From contig NC_045138.2 of assembly GCF_008831285.2 (NCBI RefSeq), positions 38,183,115 to 38,247,114 on the forward strand: a stretch of DNA of 64,000 nt, written 5' to 3'. Source of the DNA: Nymphaea colorata (taxonomy: Eukaryota; Streptophyta; Magnoliopsida; Nymphaeales; Nymphaeaceae). The notes beneath the pieces were generated by a model. The model saw only the letters and a program-made list of their open reading frames with translations. It did no database searches and had not been told where the DNA came from. Of this stretch, positions 13,878 to 24,457 are shown piece by piece. Positions within the stretch are counted from its first letter, which is position 1. Every line of letters begins with the position of its first letter. The position numbers and the translations under genes are program-made.

Positions 13878-14001
13878 TTATGGTATATGTTGTTTGCCAT
13901 GCTGACATGACAAATAAATGAATATGCCATAATTGCAAACCTTATGGTATATGTTGTTTGCCATGTCTGACAAATAAATAAATATGCCATAATTGCAAGC
14001 C
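13878..14001. repeat. tandem duplication of a 60-64 bp unit
   Basis: Unit 1 (13878-13941) and unit 2 (13942-14001) both start TTATGGTATATGTTGTTTGC and end with ATATGCCATAATTGCAA. They differ by a 4-base indel near GCTGACATGACAAA and a few substitutions, so the duplication is fairly recent. Confidence 0.9.
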
Positions 14002-15748
14002 TTATAAATAGATTTTGTTGGACTCCCTCTCACTTTCACGCAAAAACCTCGGAATGCAACTTCTGCGAATGAAAGCAGTTCACCTACCATTAATAGTGTG
14101 AGCCCACCATTTAAGGACGGTAGCCACAAAGAACTCATCTCGGAGCCACCAAAACTCAAAACGAAACATGGCGCACACGGTACCAGCCCTACCCTGAAGA
14201 AAGGAAATGAGCAGCAGAGTATGATCGAGTGTCTCGGTCCAAAAACCAAGAAAGACGAAGGAAAAGCAAATCAAGGGTGCTGTTTCTTAGTGATTTTGGG
14301 ACTACAATTTCCATTCCCAAGGTTAATTCTAACTGAAGATTGAGGCTTTGCTTTCTCGTGTCTTCTGCCTATACCTTGTACTCCTGCTGTTAATTCAATT
14401 ACATTCTGCTAAAACAATTTGATGTGCGATCTGCCATTTAGAATTCTGAGTTATGACGTGGTGGTAGGGTCGCTTCTGATGTAAACTTATGCATATGAAA
14501 TGAAAGACTGGTATGAAGAATTATGTGGTGATATTTAGACCAAATTCCTAGTTGACAATCTCAGAATATGCATTGTTCTTTTGTTGGACCATGGAATTTT
14601 CTTCGGTAGTTTTCTCCATAAGCTGCAGGTAAAAAGCAAAGTAAATTAAGGGTTGGAGGGCAGGATACATCGAACAAGGGTTTCACGTGATTGAAGGAGG
14701 CCCGCTTATGTTATAATTGCTTGAAATGGCGGCTGGACATGATACCTCGCACCAGTTCAGTTCTTTCCTCAGATATGGATCCTTTTAAGATAAAATGGTT
14801 TTCAGAAACTAAGAATTAATTATAACAAGGACCACAGAATTGGAATCCTCATCTTCTACGACCAGTGATGGTCTGTCTTCTTTTTAGTACTAGAAATCAA
14901 TTGATCTCCGCTGTCCCATCCTTACTTTAATTCCGCCGGAATGAATAGGAACAAGATGCTCTCGCAGATTGGGATAAGTTTCCACAATATTGACTGCTTT
15001 TAGGACATCAAAGAGCAGTTAAACCGAGAAAAGATGCTAGTTTTTGCACAATCTTGAAGAATCTAATTTTCTGCCCACTTGGTTTTGTGCTGCATTATGG
15101 ATATTTTTATCAGTTTTGATTATGGCCATTTTTTCGAAGCTGATAAAATTGGACTTTCTTTTCCATTTTTTCAACTATTTTAATGAACGCGCAATGGAAA
15201 TTGTGGACCTATCAACAAATAGAATGTTTTAACATATACGCGTTATCTCCTGAATGTATTCAGTTAAGTTTCGTCTACCATTTAGCTGTTTGTTCTACTT
15301 ATTTTTTTGCAAGTTACCTACAACAATTTGCAAATTTATCCGTGCTAACCAAGCAGTGCCTTTCAGCAACTAATCCTTTCAATATTTGTTTCCGTAGAAA
15401 GTAATTGGTATAAAGTTGTATCAGCATAATTGCTCTTAAAAGTGAAAGGTTCTTTAACATGCTGGACGCAGAAACTCGTAAAAGATTTGTCTGGTCTCAT
15501 CACTTCTTGCCCAACGAAAGAAACAGCTGCGGAAAATGACGTTACTGTACTTCCTCTGACGGAGATATTCGAATGAATCGAATCACATATATTGTTGAGT
15601 CTCCTGCAATTACAGAACGGTAGCAGTCGTCACAGAAGCTGGCCTTAGATCTAGTGGGTATCAGACTGGATTATTTAACCTGACCAAGTCCGTTTCCTTT
15701 CAGATCTGACCATGAAAAGTGGAGAGATTTCACTTGATTCTATTACCT

Positions 15749-15838
15749 TGTGCTTCGAAAATGGTAGGCGCTCTGAACACATGGTAATTGTGCTTCAAAA
15801 ATGGTAGGCTCTTTGAACACATTGTAGGGCGTTCTGAG
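15749..15838. repeat. imperfect tandem repeat, about 40 bp unit
   Basis: Two adjacent copies of TTGTGCTTC(g/a)AAAATGGTAGGC followed by TCTGAACACA or TTTGAACACA, with a partial third copy (GGGCGTTCTGAGCAC). Non-coding. Confidence 0.75.
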
Positions 15839-17067
15839 CACCCATTTCACTACTCAGACTCGAGCAGTGGTCTTTGTTTATGAAAAATGCTCAAGTGCCT
15901 TAACTTGAAAGCAAGTCACTCTCAACTGCCAATTGAGAATTAGCTAGCAAAAATTTTTGACTTTGTTTCTGTTTAAGGTACACGTGCTTGTTTGTGAGAT
16001 TCAACCCCATTAAGTTATTTTTTCTGGTAGCTTATTTGCAGTTTTCTGTTGATTTTATTGTGCAGGAAGGCATTCAGCAACTCATATATTGGGTTTGCAC
16101 ATCACAGGAGGAGATAACATGCAAGCTTTTCTCAGCTATTCCTGATTGCTTTCCTAAAGCACCCCTGCAAATGTCAAAATTTAATTGTTTTGTGCGTCTT
16201 TTAACACCTCGGAAGTGATGTTGAGAATTAGATGAAGAGCTTGACCCTCATCCACTTGAGCCTGTGATTCATTAAGAAACGGGAGTGTCCATCTTGTGAA
16301 GCGACAGAAGCCAAATCGCCTTCAATGTCAGGTCAACCGTAAAAGTGCTTCTTGGTACCAAATTATACCTGATACTGTTTTGGCACATATCTAAGCAGGT
16401 TCCCGTGTTAGACCATTCATTCATCTTTCTCTTTAAGATGGAGAAAATATACAATTGCGTAACTATACATTACAGCTAGTTTTGCATTATTATTGCACGG
16501 CCAAGTCTTACAGAATGAGGATTGTGTTATGTTGTCTTTAAAATTCAGTTCTTCCCTGCATACCTGATGAGCCAACACTGTGGGGTATAAGCATTCAGCA
16601 AGTAGGATTCCTTAGTACATCAGTAACATGATTAACCATGTGATGTATTTATTATTGCTCATACAATTTGTTTTAAACCAACCAACAAGCGCTCTATTAC
16701 ATGACCAGATGGACCTGTTCAAGACCTTCAAGTTGGAGGAGCTCAAGCGTCATGATATACTTATGAAGTTGGTCTAGCAGTGCCTGATCACCTCTCCTGG
16801 CGCAGTTCCTTAGGCCGTCCCTGTGCAAATACTGCACTTCTCATTGCTATTTCTTTTATTCCAGATGGGGACGACCAACCACCATCTATCGACTAGTCTT
16901 CACATTATTTCTTCATGGGAAGCAATTGAGATCTAAAGTGAAGTTCCTCAGTTTCTCAAAGCTGCAAGATGAATGAGAAGATGCACGAGACGTACCTTCT
17001 GCCTTGTCAACCAGGGAGCACGAGAAGGCCTCAAGCACTGTAAGAGGATCCCTAGCTTGCAATTTTA

Positions 17068-18975
17068 TTACCAGTAGCCACCGCAAGAACATTCCCCATC
17101 CCTAAAATGATGGTAACGGTTTACGTCTCTGACCACAATCTCCCGCTGCACAACTTTGGATGCATGCTTGATGAAAGCATGGCAATCGTCACAAATACGA
17201 ATGTTCTTTGTTATCAGAAGCCTTGTGCCAGGACTAGTACTTATCAGCCCAAAGGCAATTGCCAACCGCTCGCTATGACTGTGCAAAATATTCAACTTTT
17301 CATCATCTTCAACATCATGAAACACTGGTGCAGTGTCGGGCACGTATCCGGTTTCCTCCATCAGACTTCTCAGGGTGTCAAGCTCCGTATAGATTTTCTC
17401 CGAGTCCGGGTGGGTTGTGTCACCAGCCAAGAAAGCATGGACTTGATTCTTCACCTTGATCCAACTGCAAGCAACTGCTTTCTTCAACCCCCTCTCCTGC
17501 ATCACCGTTCTCATCTTTATAACACCTTCCCAGTTTCCAGATTGTGCATATATGTTGGACAACATGACATAGTTTCCAGCATCGGTTGGTTCGAGTTCAA
17601 TTAATTTCTGAAGTGCGATCTCACCCAGCTGCACATTTTTATGAATCTTGCAGGAAGAAAGCAAAGAACCCCAAATTCCTGTATCGGGCTCCACTGGCAT
17701 ACTCAAGATAAGATCATAGGCTTCATTGAGGCGCTTAGAGTGGCCAAGTAGAGCAACCATGCAAGTGTAGTGTTCAACTCCTGGTTCGATAAAGTAATCT
17801 CGCTTCATCGAATTGAAGAACTCCCATCCTTCGTCCATCACACCTCCGTGACTGCAAGCAGATAGGACACCCACAAAGGTAATATGATCAGGAACGCTTC
17901 CAGTCCTCTTCATCTCATCAAACAGAGCAAGAGCTTCAGCAGCGTGACCATGCATTCCATATCCTGCAATCATGGCATTCCAGGAGATTGTACGCTTTTC
18001 TGCGAGCCTGTCAAACAGTTTACGTGCATTTTGAACCAAGCCACCTTTGGCATACATATCCACCAATGCAGTCCCAACCCTTTCGTGAGCTGCAAACCCG
18101 TGTCGCCAACTATATCCATGAATCTCTTTACCTTGTGGCAAGGCAGCACTGTCTGCTGAGGCTGACAATACTGTAACAAGTGAGGCATCCGTGAGTCTGA
18201 AACCCTTCAACGTCATTTCTCTGCACAAGGACAATGCTTCACTTGGCCGCCCATTTTGCGCATAGGCACCAACCATGGAATTCCACAAGACGACGTCCCT
18301 CTCAGGGATCTTGTTGAAAACTTCATGTGCACGATCAACACAACCGCACTTGGCATACATGTCGATCAAGCCAGCACCAACAAAGACATCAGACTCCCAC
18401 CCTGTCTGAACAGCAAGTTCATGCACTTCCTTTCCCACTTTGAGAGCAGAAAGACCTGAACACGCCTTCAAGACAAAGGGGAACGTGAAATTATCAGGCC
18501 GCAATCCCACGTCAATCATACCGTAGAAAAGCTTAATAGCTTCTTCAAAGGGACCATTCCACGCATACCCTCGTATCAGGACATTCCACAGGAAGACGTT
18601 CCTCTTCGAAATTCTCTCGAACACCTGGCGTGCATAAGCGACGCAGTTGCAGAGAGAGTACAGGTTTACCAGCTTGGTGCCCAAAACAGTGTCTTCGCCA
18701 AGACCGTTGACGACAAGGAATCCATGGATCTGTTTCCCAGGGCTAATTGATTTCGCTGATATGCAAGCTTGGAGAAGAGATAGAAAAGAAGAGTAGGGAC
18801 CGCCATCAAGATGAGGAAAGGTTGTTTCAGAAAATTGGTACCTAGATTTTAGGTAAGAAGTGTCTTGATGGGAAATGGAGAGCGAGGAAGAAGATGAGTA
18901 AGTGAATTTGAGGAAAAATAAGCACCGAGAAGAAAGACCACCGGCTCTGGCACGGGAAAGAAGGAGAGAGTTCAT
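17068..18975 (-). CDS. PPR protein, PLS class with E, E+ and DYW domains
   Basis: Single exon, 635 aa, starting at the ATG at 18975 (MNSLLLSRARAGG; the codon before is GTG). The N-terminal 60 residues are Ser/Arg rich and acidic-poor, as expected of a plastid or mitochondrial transit peptide. PLS-type repeats follow, with typical pieces such as FLWNVLIRGYAWNGPFEEAI, LIDMYAKCGCVDRAHEVF and SWNAMIAGYGMHGHAAEAL. The E/E+ region has WGSLLSSCKIHKNVQLGEIA and GNYVMLSNIYAQSGNW. The DYW deaminase domain keeps the zinc/catalytic HSE (HSERLAIAFGL) and CDDCH motif. Family role: site-specific C-to-U RNA editing in an organelle. The last three residues are GYW, not DYW. I cannot name the Arabidopsis counterpart or the edited site. 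Confidence 0.95.
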   Translation of the reverse strand: MNSLLLSRARAGGLSSRCLFFLKFTYSSSSSLSISHQDTSYLKSRYQFSETTFPHLDGGPYSSFLSLLQACISAKSISPGKQIHGFLVVNGLGEDTVLGTKLVNLYSLCNCVAYARQVFERISKRNVFLWNVLIRGYAWNGPFEEAIKLFYGMIDVGLRPDNFTFPFVLKACSGLSALKVGKEVHELAVQTGWESDVFVGAGLIDMYAKCGCVDRAHEVFNKIPERDVVLWNSMVGAYAQNGRPSEALSLCREMTLKGFRLTDASLVTVLSASADSAALPQGKEIHGYSWRHGFAAHERVGTALVDMYAKGGLVQNARKLFDRLAEKRTISWNAMIAGYGMHGHAAEALALFDEMKRTGSVPDHITFVGVLSACSHGGVMDEGWEFFNSMKRDYFIEPGVEHYTCMVALLGHSKRLNEAYDLILSMPVEPDTGIWGSLLSSCKIHKNVQLGEIALQKLIELEPTDAGNYVMLSNIYAQSGNWEGVIKMRTVMQERGLKKAVACSWIKVKNQVHAFLAGDTTHPDSEKIYTELDTLRSLMEETGYVPDTAPVFHDVEDDEKLNILHSHSERLAIAFGLISTSPGTRLLITKNIRICDDCHAFIKHASKVVQREIVVRDVNRYHHFRDGECSCGGYW

Positions 18976-19733
18976 CACACGACAATATTCAAAGTTTTGA
19001 AAAATGCAACGACCAGAGTTCCAAAGGATCTAAGAGAAAGAGATTCGTTACAATGCGAGTTGCTAAACCGTCGGGATCCTAGACAAGTAAATACACATAG
19101 ATAACCCGCATCGGGTTGGTAAGATCTAGGAAGTTTATAATCAATGCTGGTAGGATCCGAATTTGAGGAGATGCAGTCACACTGAATCAAGTCTCAAAGG
19201 CCCCAAGCAACGCATAGAAACGACCAAACAGACTTCCTCTCTTAGGTGGGTTTATGGACCGACATTAGGAATTGTACATATTTAACAAGTAAAACTGCAG
19301 CAACTGAGAGGCACTTACTCTTTTTAATTGAAGTTATTTTTTATAGTTGAAGGGGAGGACCTAAATGCGAAAAGCATGTCTCACCGATTGCACAATTAAA
19401 TATAATTTCCTCTGCCGCCTTTTATATTTATTTCTCCACAGCTATCCGACACTTGTTCTCATTGATCGACGTACCTTGAGGTAAATGGAAAGCAAGTCAT
19501 TAGAGAGAGGGAAATATCTTCTATATATATATATATATATAGATACAAGCTATTTCTATTGCATCTTATTTATACATGTCTGAGACTAAAAGTATAAGAA
19601 CAACATAATACGAACAAGGGGAGAGGTGAAAACAGAAAGGAAGAAGAGTGGTAGTCATGCTTGAAGGGTTCGGGGCTGATCAAAATGGCGGACTCAGGAG
19701 GCGGGTGTAGTGACCAGGTCGCAGCAGTCGCGC
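18976..19733. other. spacer between PPR and LEA-like genes
   Basis: No coding sequence is supported. It contains the PPR promoter and the 3' flank of the LEA-like gene, and a short (TA)n tract at about 19521-19541. Confidence 0.6.
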
Positions 19734-19982
19734 TCACCCACCGGTGCCGGTGACCCCAAGATCCTGCTTCCCTTCTTCCTTGCCTTCCCCAAAGACCGGG
19801 CCGCCTTTCCCAGCGGCGTCCTTCACCTTGTCCTGCTCCTGGTCCACCGAGATGTACCCTTCATCCTCCCCAGGCCTCGCCGACCGAACGTTCAACCTTG
19901 CCTTGTTCTCCCCTCCTTCCACCGACTCGTACGTCGTCTTCGTCAGCGACCCCTTTGGCTGTGCCCCCTGTGCTCCTGACAT
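19734..19982 (-). CDS. small hydrophilic LEA / seed-maturation-like protein
   Basis: Single exon of 82 aa, start chosen at ATG 19982 because the protein MSGAQGAQPKGSLTKTTYES is compositionally uniform from there, while the frame upstream is Arg-rich and unlike it. The protein is very hydrophilic, Gly/Lys/Glu/Asp rich, with QDKVKDAAGKGGPVFGEGKE and a C-terminal QDLGVTGTGG. No cysteine, tryptophan or hydrophobic segment. This resembles short seed-maturation/LEA-type proteins I recall from plants with a 'GGPVFGAGK..KQDLGVTGTG' ending; the exact family name is not recalled with certainty. Such proteins accumulate in desiccating tissue. Two ABA-response elements lie about 210-240 bp upstream of the start codon, which fits. 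A longer open frame on the opposite strand is a shadow. Confidence 0.7.
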   Translation of the reverse strand: MSGAQGAQPKGSLTKTTYESVEGGENKARLNVRSARPGEDEGYISVDQEQDKVKDAAGKGGPVFGEGKEEGKQDLGVTGTGG

Positions 19983-20192
19983 CTCGCACCAATTAATCGA
20001 ACCTCTTGATCTTCTTCTCCTTCTTCTCTTCCGCTGTGCACCAACTTGCAGTCGATCTGCAACTGCAACCCTCCCTACTGTCTCTTTCGCTTCTCTACTC
20101 AAGATATGCTCTTGTAGAAGGGAATGTAGCTCCAACAACGTTCTTCAACAGCCATGTGGCGCGGGGAGAGCAAAGAGCTCTGTAGCTATGGA

Positions 20193-20224
20193 GACACGTA
20201 GCCCCTCGCATGGAGGGACGTGGC
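20193..20224. promoter_or_regulatory. two ABRE motifs upstream of the LEA-like gene
   Basis: The minus strand reads ACGTGTC at 20199-20193, and the plus strand reads ACGTGGC at 20218-20224. Both match the ABRE consensus ACGTG(G/T)C bound by ABF/AREB bZIP factors. They are 18 bases apart, in opposite orientation, about 210-240 bp 5' of the LEA-like ATG. A further CACGTGG lies near 20675. Pairs of ABREs confer ABA response in seed genes; function here is inferred. Confidence 0.55.
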
Positions 20225-20690
20225 TCTCCTCGGTTGCTTTCTTAAGCAGCAACCATGAGCAGGAAACAGAGAACACATCTATACAAAGGTGCGTCCATTT
20301 TAGCAAATTTCAGTAAGATGAACATGTTCATATCTTCTTTGAGCACCGAATTAACTTTGTATTGGGTACGTAAGTTTGGATGACGGAAAACATATCTTCT
20401 TAAACGCACTTGCTAAATATTTCCATCGCACAATATCAGTGTGCATCTTATGAGTAAAACCATGGTGTTTTCAAAATATTTTGTCTTAGAAATATGCATT
20501 TGGAAAACATTCTTCTTATCAAATAGTTGCAAATTAAGTTATAAGGATCGTGGTATTTCAACTTAACTTTCATTTTTCTAATGCTTATAGATATTTTAAT
20601 TATTTCACGTTTAAAGTATTATGTGTAATAAATGAAGCAAGCAATCGAAATTGTTGGTTTTTTTAGTTTAGCACCACGTGGAGACCTATA

Positions 20691-20729
20691 TCGGGACGAT
20701 ACGTCGGGACGATACGTCGGGACGATACA
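20691..20729. repeat. 13-bp direct repeat, three copies
   Basis: Three adjacent copies of TCGGGACGATACG, the last ending in A instead of G. Each unit carries two CpG dinucleotides, in an otherwise AT-rich, CpG-poor region. Confidence 0.95.
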
Positions 20730-21993
20730 TGCTGAATATATTAATAAATTTAATTTTTTTTTAAGGCTGATATGTGCTGATGCAAATCAGAAACCGGCAT
20801 CGGTCTTGTGAAAATTTTTCTACGTGACAGAAAAATGAGATTGACAACACTATGTTGAGAAGACATATTCTGCTCCCAGACTGCTAACCCCCTCAGTCTA
20901 GCTGCTTAATTTTGAAAGAAAAATTAATATGCATTTAAGTAGCATATTCGCAAAGGCATATTCAATTGTTTACATTCATGAACACATGCACATTCAGGTA
21001 AGCAAATTACTAAATTTCACCTTCCTGCCTTATTTTGACTTCCGAATAAGTAATTGGACAGAGAAGAGCCTATACTTAAACAATGAAGGTGGCACTCGTA
21101 ATACTTACAATTTTGCTAACGGTTAGCAATGATTTAAATAGTCATGTTTAATCCCATTACTTTTCAAGTTGAACAACTTCAACAGTTCAACAATGATGAG
21201 TGCATCAATTGGCAATCTCGCAGAGGTCTGGCTAACTTGATAGACAAGAAAAAGGAACAGTTTATGGGATTAAACATGGAATCAACAAATCCAGAAGACG
21301 AATAATAAAAAACCAGTATTAAATACCGTCTTGTAAGCCTAAGAAGAGTTGGGGAATGTTTCAATGTGAAGGTAAACTTTTCATTATAGCATATTAAACT
21401 CCTGACCTGCTTCGACTAAGGTACATTTCCTTCGCAGTAATAGATGCCAAGTGAAAATTAAAAACTGTCGACTTGGAAGAGCTGTGCCATGTGAATAGCA
21501 GAGATGAAGCCAAAAATTTCGACAAGGAACATGTATCAGTTTAGTTGAAGACTAAATTTATATGGTTTTTATTGATGAGGACCCTCGAAGAACCAAGCCT
21601 CTCAATGAGGCCTGCTTCTTGATAAATGAACTATGGGCAAACTCAATTATATCCCTCTGTCCAGATCGAGATTTATCCAAATTTTCACCTCAACACGCGC
21701 CATTGTTTCCCGTTTAGCACGTGCTTCCTACCTGCATGGCGTCAGCAGTTGATCAAGAAGACACAAAAATCCATTTCTAACAAAGACAGAGAAATTGGAG
21801 ACGATGCTGTTCTTGCTTGTCCTTACATGTAATTGCTTTATATGAAGTACACATTACACCATCTTGGTAGTCGAAAGATGCGTAAAAAGACGTTTCTTAA
21901 GGCAAAGATCGGAATATAGTAACATAAATTTGAGCATAACTAGCCTTTGATGCTCTATCTAGTAATGAATGGAGCCTATCACTAATGCTTGCG

Positions 21994-24457
21994 CTACAAA
22001 ATCGCACCAACAATAATTGCTATAAGAAAACCAAAGACTGCTCCTGCAAGAACCTCACTCTCTGTATGGCCAACTGATTCTTTTAACACAACATACTTGT
22101 GATCTTGCTCCATTTTTGCACCATCATTCATAACATCAGACTTGATTTCTTCAGGTTTATATACATTGCTAGGATATTTGTTCAACATGGTAGCTCTAAA
22201 CTTCGCTGCTTCAGATCCTCCTTCAACCGCCACCAGCTCTTCGGCCGGCGATAATAATGGAGCATTGGTTTCTTTCGAAATTCCTGTAGATCTTGAGTCA
22301 AATTCATTGACAACGGCTAAAGTATCCCTTCCTTCCGCAAGAGAGATTCGGTTGCTTTGGGCACCAAGCAGTCTGCTGTTTATCACTTTTGCATGAGCAC
22401 CAACTTCCTTTCTCACGCCCTTCATATTGCCAAAATCAGTCCATAAAGTGCTTGGGCAACAAAAGCAAAGAATAATACTAACACGCAACTTTACCAGAAT
22501 GAATGCTAATAATGTTTACGTATTTGGAATCTTTCCGATCAGAAATATGTATGTGACCAAATGGACACCATCATCACGTAATAAGCTATATTGTTTTAAA
22601 TGTCTAAACTGCTTTCTAGGAAATTCTAGGAAACTCTATTTCCTTTCTCTGAAAAATCCGCTTTTTCGCTTTTAAATTGTTTCGTGCTTCAAGCCCTTGC
22701 CGATTCGTTTGGAATATGAATAACTGATGATGATTTTGATACGAAGGATTCCTTTAAAGAGAATCACCTGAGCATCATACATGACAATGGCTGCAAAAAC
22801 CACGGACAGACCAAAAATGGGGTCTGCGAATCCTCTGCATATGGAAAAGATGATCAATAGATTGAACACATGAAATCCACAATTGGGGAATTCAGCATAT
22901 CAATGGCGATTGTTAATATTTAATGCCAAAGTTTATAAATAACAGCTTATCAGCTCAAATGCCAGAAATTACTCTCACCTCTCTAACCCAATTGCAGTTG
23001 CCGCAGCAATAACACTCTGCACCAGAAATGAGAAGAAGAAACGATAAGTAACAATTCTGCAAATGAAATAGGCCATGAAGTACAACGAAAGGAAATATAA
23101 ATAAAAGGCTCACTCGTGATTTTATAACCGTTTTGGAAGTCATACATCTCGCTCTTAGCAGTATAACAATATAAATTGCTTTCCCCAAATGCTCTCCTGG
23201 ACGAGTTTCTCTAGCTTTTGGTGCTAATGTCAAGAATCAAATCTAGATACAATACTTCCGACAATTAAGAGACGAACATGAGACGCCGGAACAATCAAAA
23301 CTGTCTTAGAAGGCACTGCCACGAGTTTCTAATCATCTCAGATCCCATTTCATCTCAAAACCTCAGATTTTTAAAGTCTCTGGATGACAACCAGACCTTG
23401 TCACTCTGACAGATGATACCTTTTGACAAAGCAAATTGGCAATTGTGGACTTCAAGTGTGGACCTTAGGTGTCTGACCTAAAAAACTTGCTTTGCTGAAC
23501 TATGGATTTCGGGTGTTGATCGCTTGCAACATGAACTTTATAAATTTAAGATCCCTAGCTCTCAACTTGGATGTGATGTTTGAATTGAAGGGCGGGGAGA
23601 ATGACCGAGGCAGACACTCTTTTTGGAAGGTACACCGTACACCCTCTCCCTCTCTTCAACTAATGACATCCTCCACCAAATCATATTGGATAGAAACTAT
23701 TGAAGAGAAGACGCTCAAACGTTCTCCTCCATGCTGGGAAAACACCCTCAGGTTCACTATTTTCGTGTTCAAAGCAAGCACTCTGGAGGTGAAATTATAC
23801 TTTTCAATGATAGTAGAGGGAATTTTTGCTATCATGCCAGGTGGTGAGCCACTGGTAGGGCAGGTATGAAGAAAAAATCTATGTATAAGGCAACTCGAGT
23901 AAAATCATCCAATTTCCATCGCTTAAGCGTTAAGAATTTAACTAAGTTTCCATCACCAGCCAGGCAGATTCACAACAAGCATCACCAACCCAATTTCCAT
24001 GAATTTTCTGCCAGGCGATGAAAAAATGAGAGAGAAAGAAACCGTGAAAGAAAGAAAGAGAAGAAGACTGGGTGCTTACTGCCGAATGAACTGAAGGCAT
24101 GCCTCCCGATCGCATTGCTGCCCGAAAATCGACGCCCTTCCCATTCAAAGCAGAAGTGAAGGGCTTAGAGAATTGGCCGAGTGCAGCGGCAGCGGTGGAA
24201 GAAATCAAAACCTGAAAGTCGATGGCGAATTCGAAATTCAGGAACCTCACCATATTTATTTTTTATTCCGAATTTCTCGAAGTGGGTATCGACCGAATTA
24301 CCTTGTTGTGGACGATCTCGGAGATCTCATCGGGCCGGAGCGCTGAGCAGATGAAGGGACGCTGAGATCTGCTGCATACGGGAAAGGTGCAGCGATTGAA
24401 TCGCTTAGAACTAGAAGGAATGGGCAGAGGATAGGCAGAGGGTAGTGAGAAGGGCAT
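21994..24457 (-). CDS. DUF212 acid phosphatase/haloperoxidase-related protein
   Basis: Five exons (minus): 24457-24302, 24211-24080, 23016-22979, 22834-22768, 22419-21994. Phases close to 272 aa, near the ~280 aa I recall for Arabidopsis At3g61770-type proteins. The N-terminus MPFSLPSAYPLPIPSSSKRF is Ser/Pro rich and looks like a chloroplast transit peptide; an in-frame ATG 33 bases upstream is possible but less likely. The DUF212 (PF02681) core follows: GQFSKPFTSAL, FRAAMRSGGMPSVHSA, then across introns SVIAAATAIGLERGFADP, FAAIVMYDAQ and GVRKEVGAHAKVIN. The C-terminus has ESVGHTESEVLAGAVFGF and a last membrane helix. Three to four hydrophobic segments suggest a membrane protein. The name reflects distant similarity; biochemical activity is not established. 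Exon 5 carries a longer low-complexity loop (aa about 150-225) than I expect. Confidence 0.88.

Larger units (their letters stand above)
12077..17067. other. intergenic: DDT-gene promoter side and PPR 3' flank
   Basis: No gene could be supported. It has a GC-richer stretch upstream of the DDT gene (12300-12860), a (TA)n/(GA)n microsatellite at about 12940-13011, a 60-64 bp tandem duplication at 13878-14001, an imperfect repeat of about 40 bp at 15750-15830, and a short frame at 14098-14343 with no recognised domain. The part nearest 17067 is probably 3' UTR and terminator of the PPR gene. Confidence 0.5.
19983..21993. other. intergenic, LEA promoter and AT-rich spacer
   Basis: It contains the ABRE pair, a three-fold 13-bp direct repeat at 20691-20729, and otherwise AT-rich sequence without a supportable gene. 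Short open frames at 20929-21126 and 21626-21832 have no recognisable content. Confidence 0.6.

Noticed and set aside
15645..15665. GTGGGTATCAGACTGG as a retrotransposon primer-binding site
   Set aside because: Matches only part of the TGGTATCAGAGC site and nothing LTR-like flanks it.
17107..17604. 165-codon plus-strand open frame
   Set aside because: Lies wholly antisense to the DYW domain coding sequence of the PPR gene and resembles nothing.
19744..20316. 190-codon plus-strand open frame
   Set aside because: Low-complexity Ser/Pro/Leu content with no domain; it is the antisense shadow of the LEA-like gene, whose protein is compositionally coherent.
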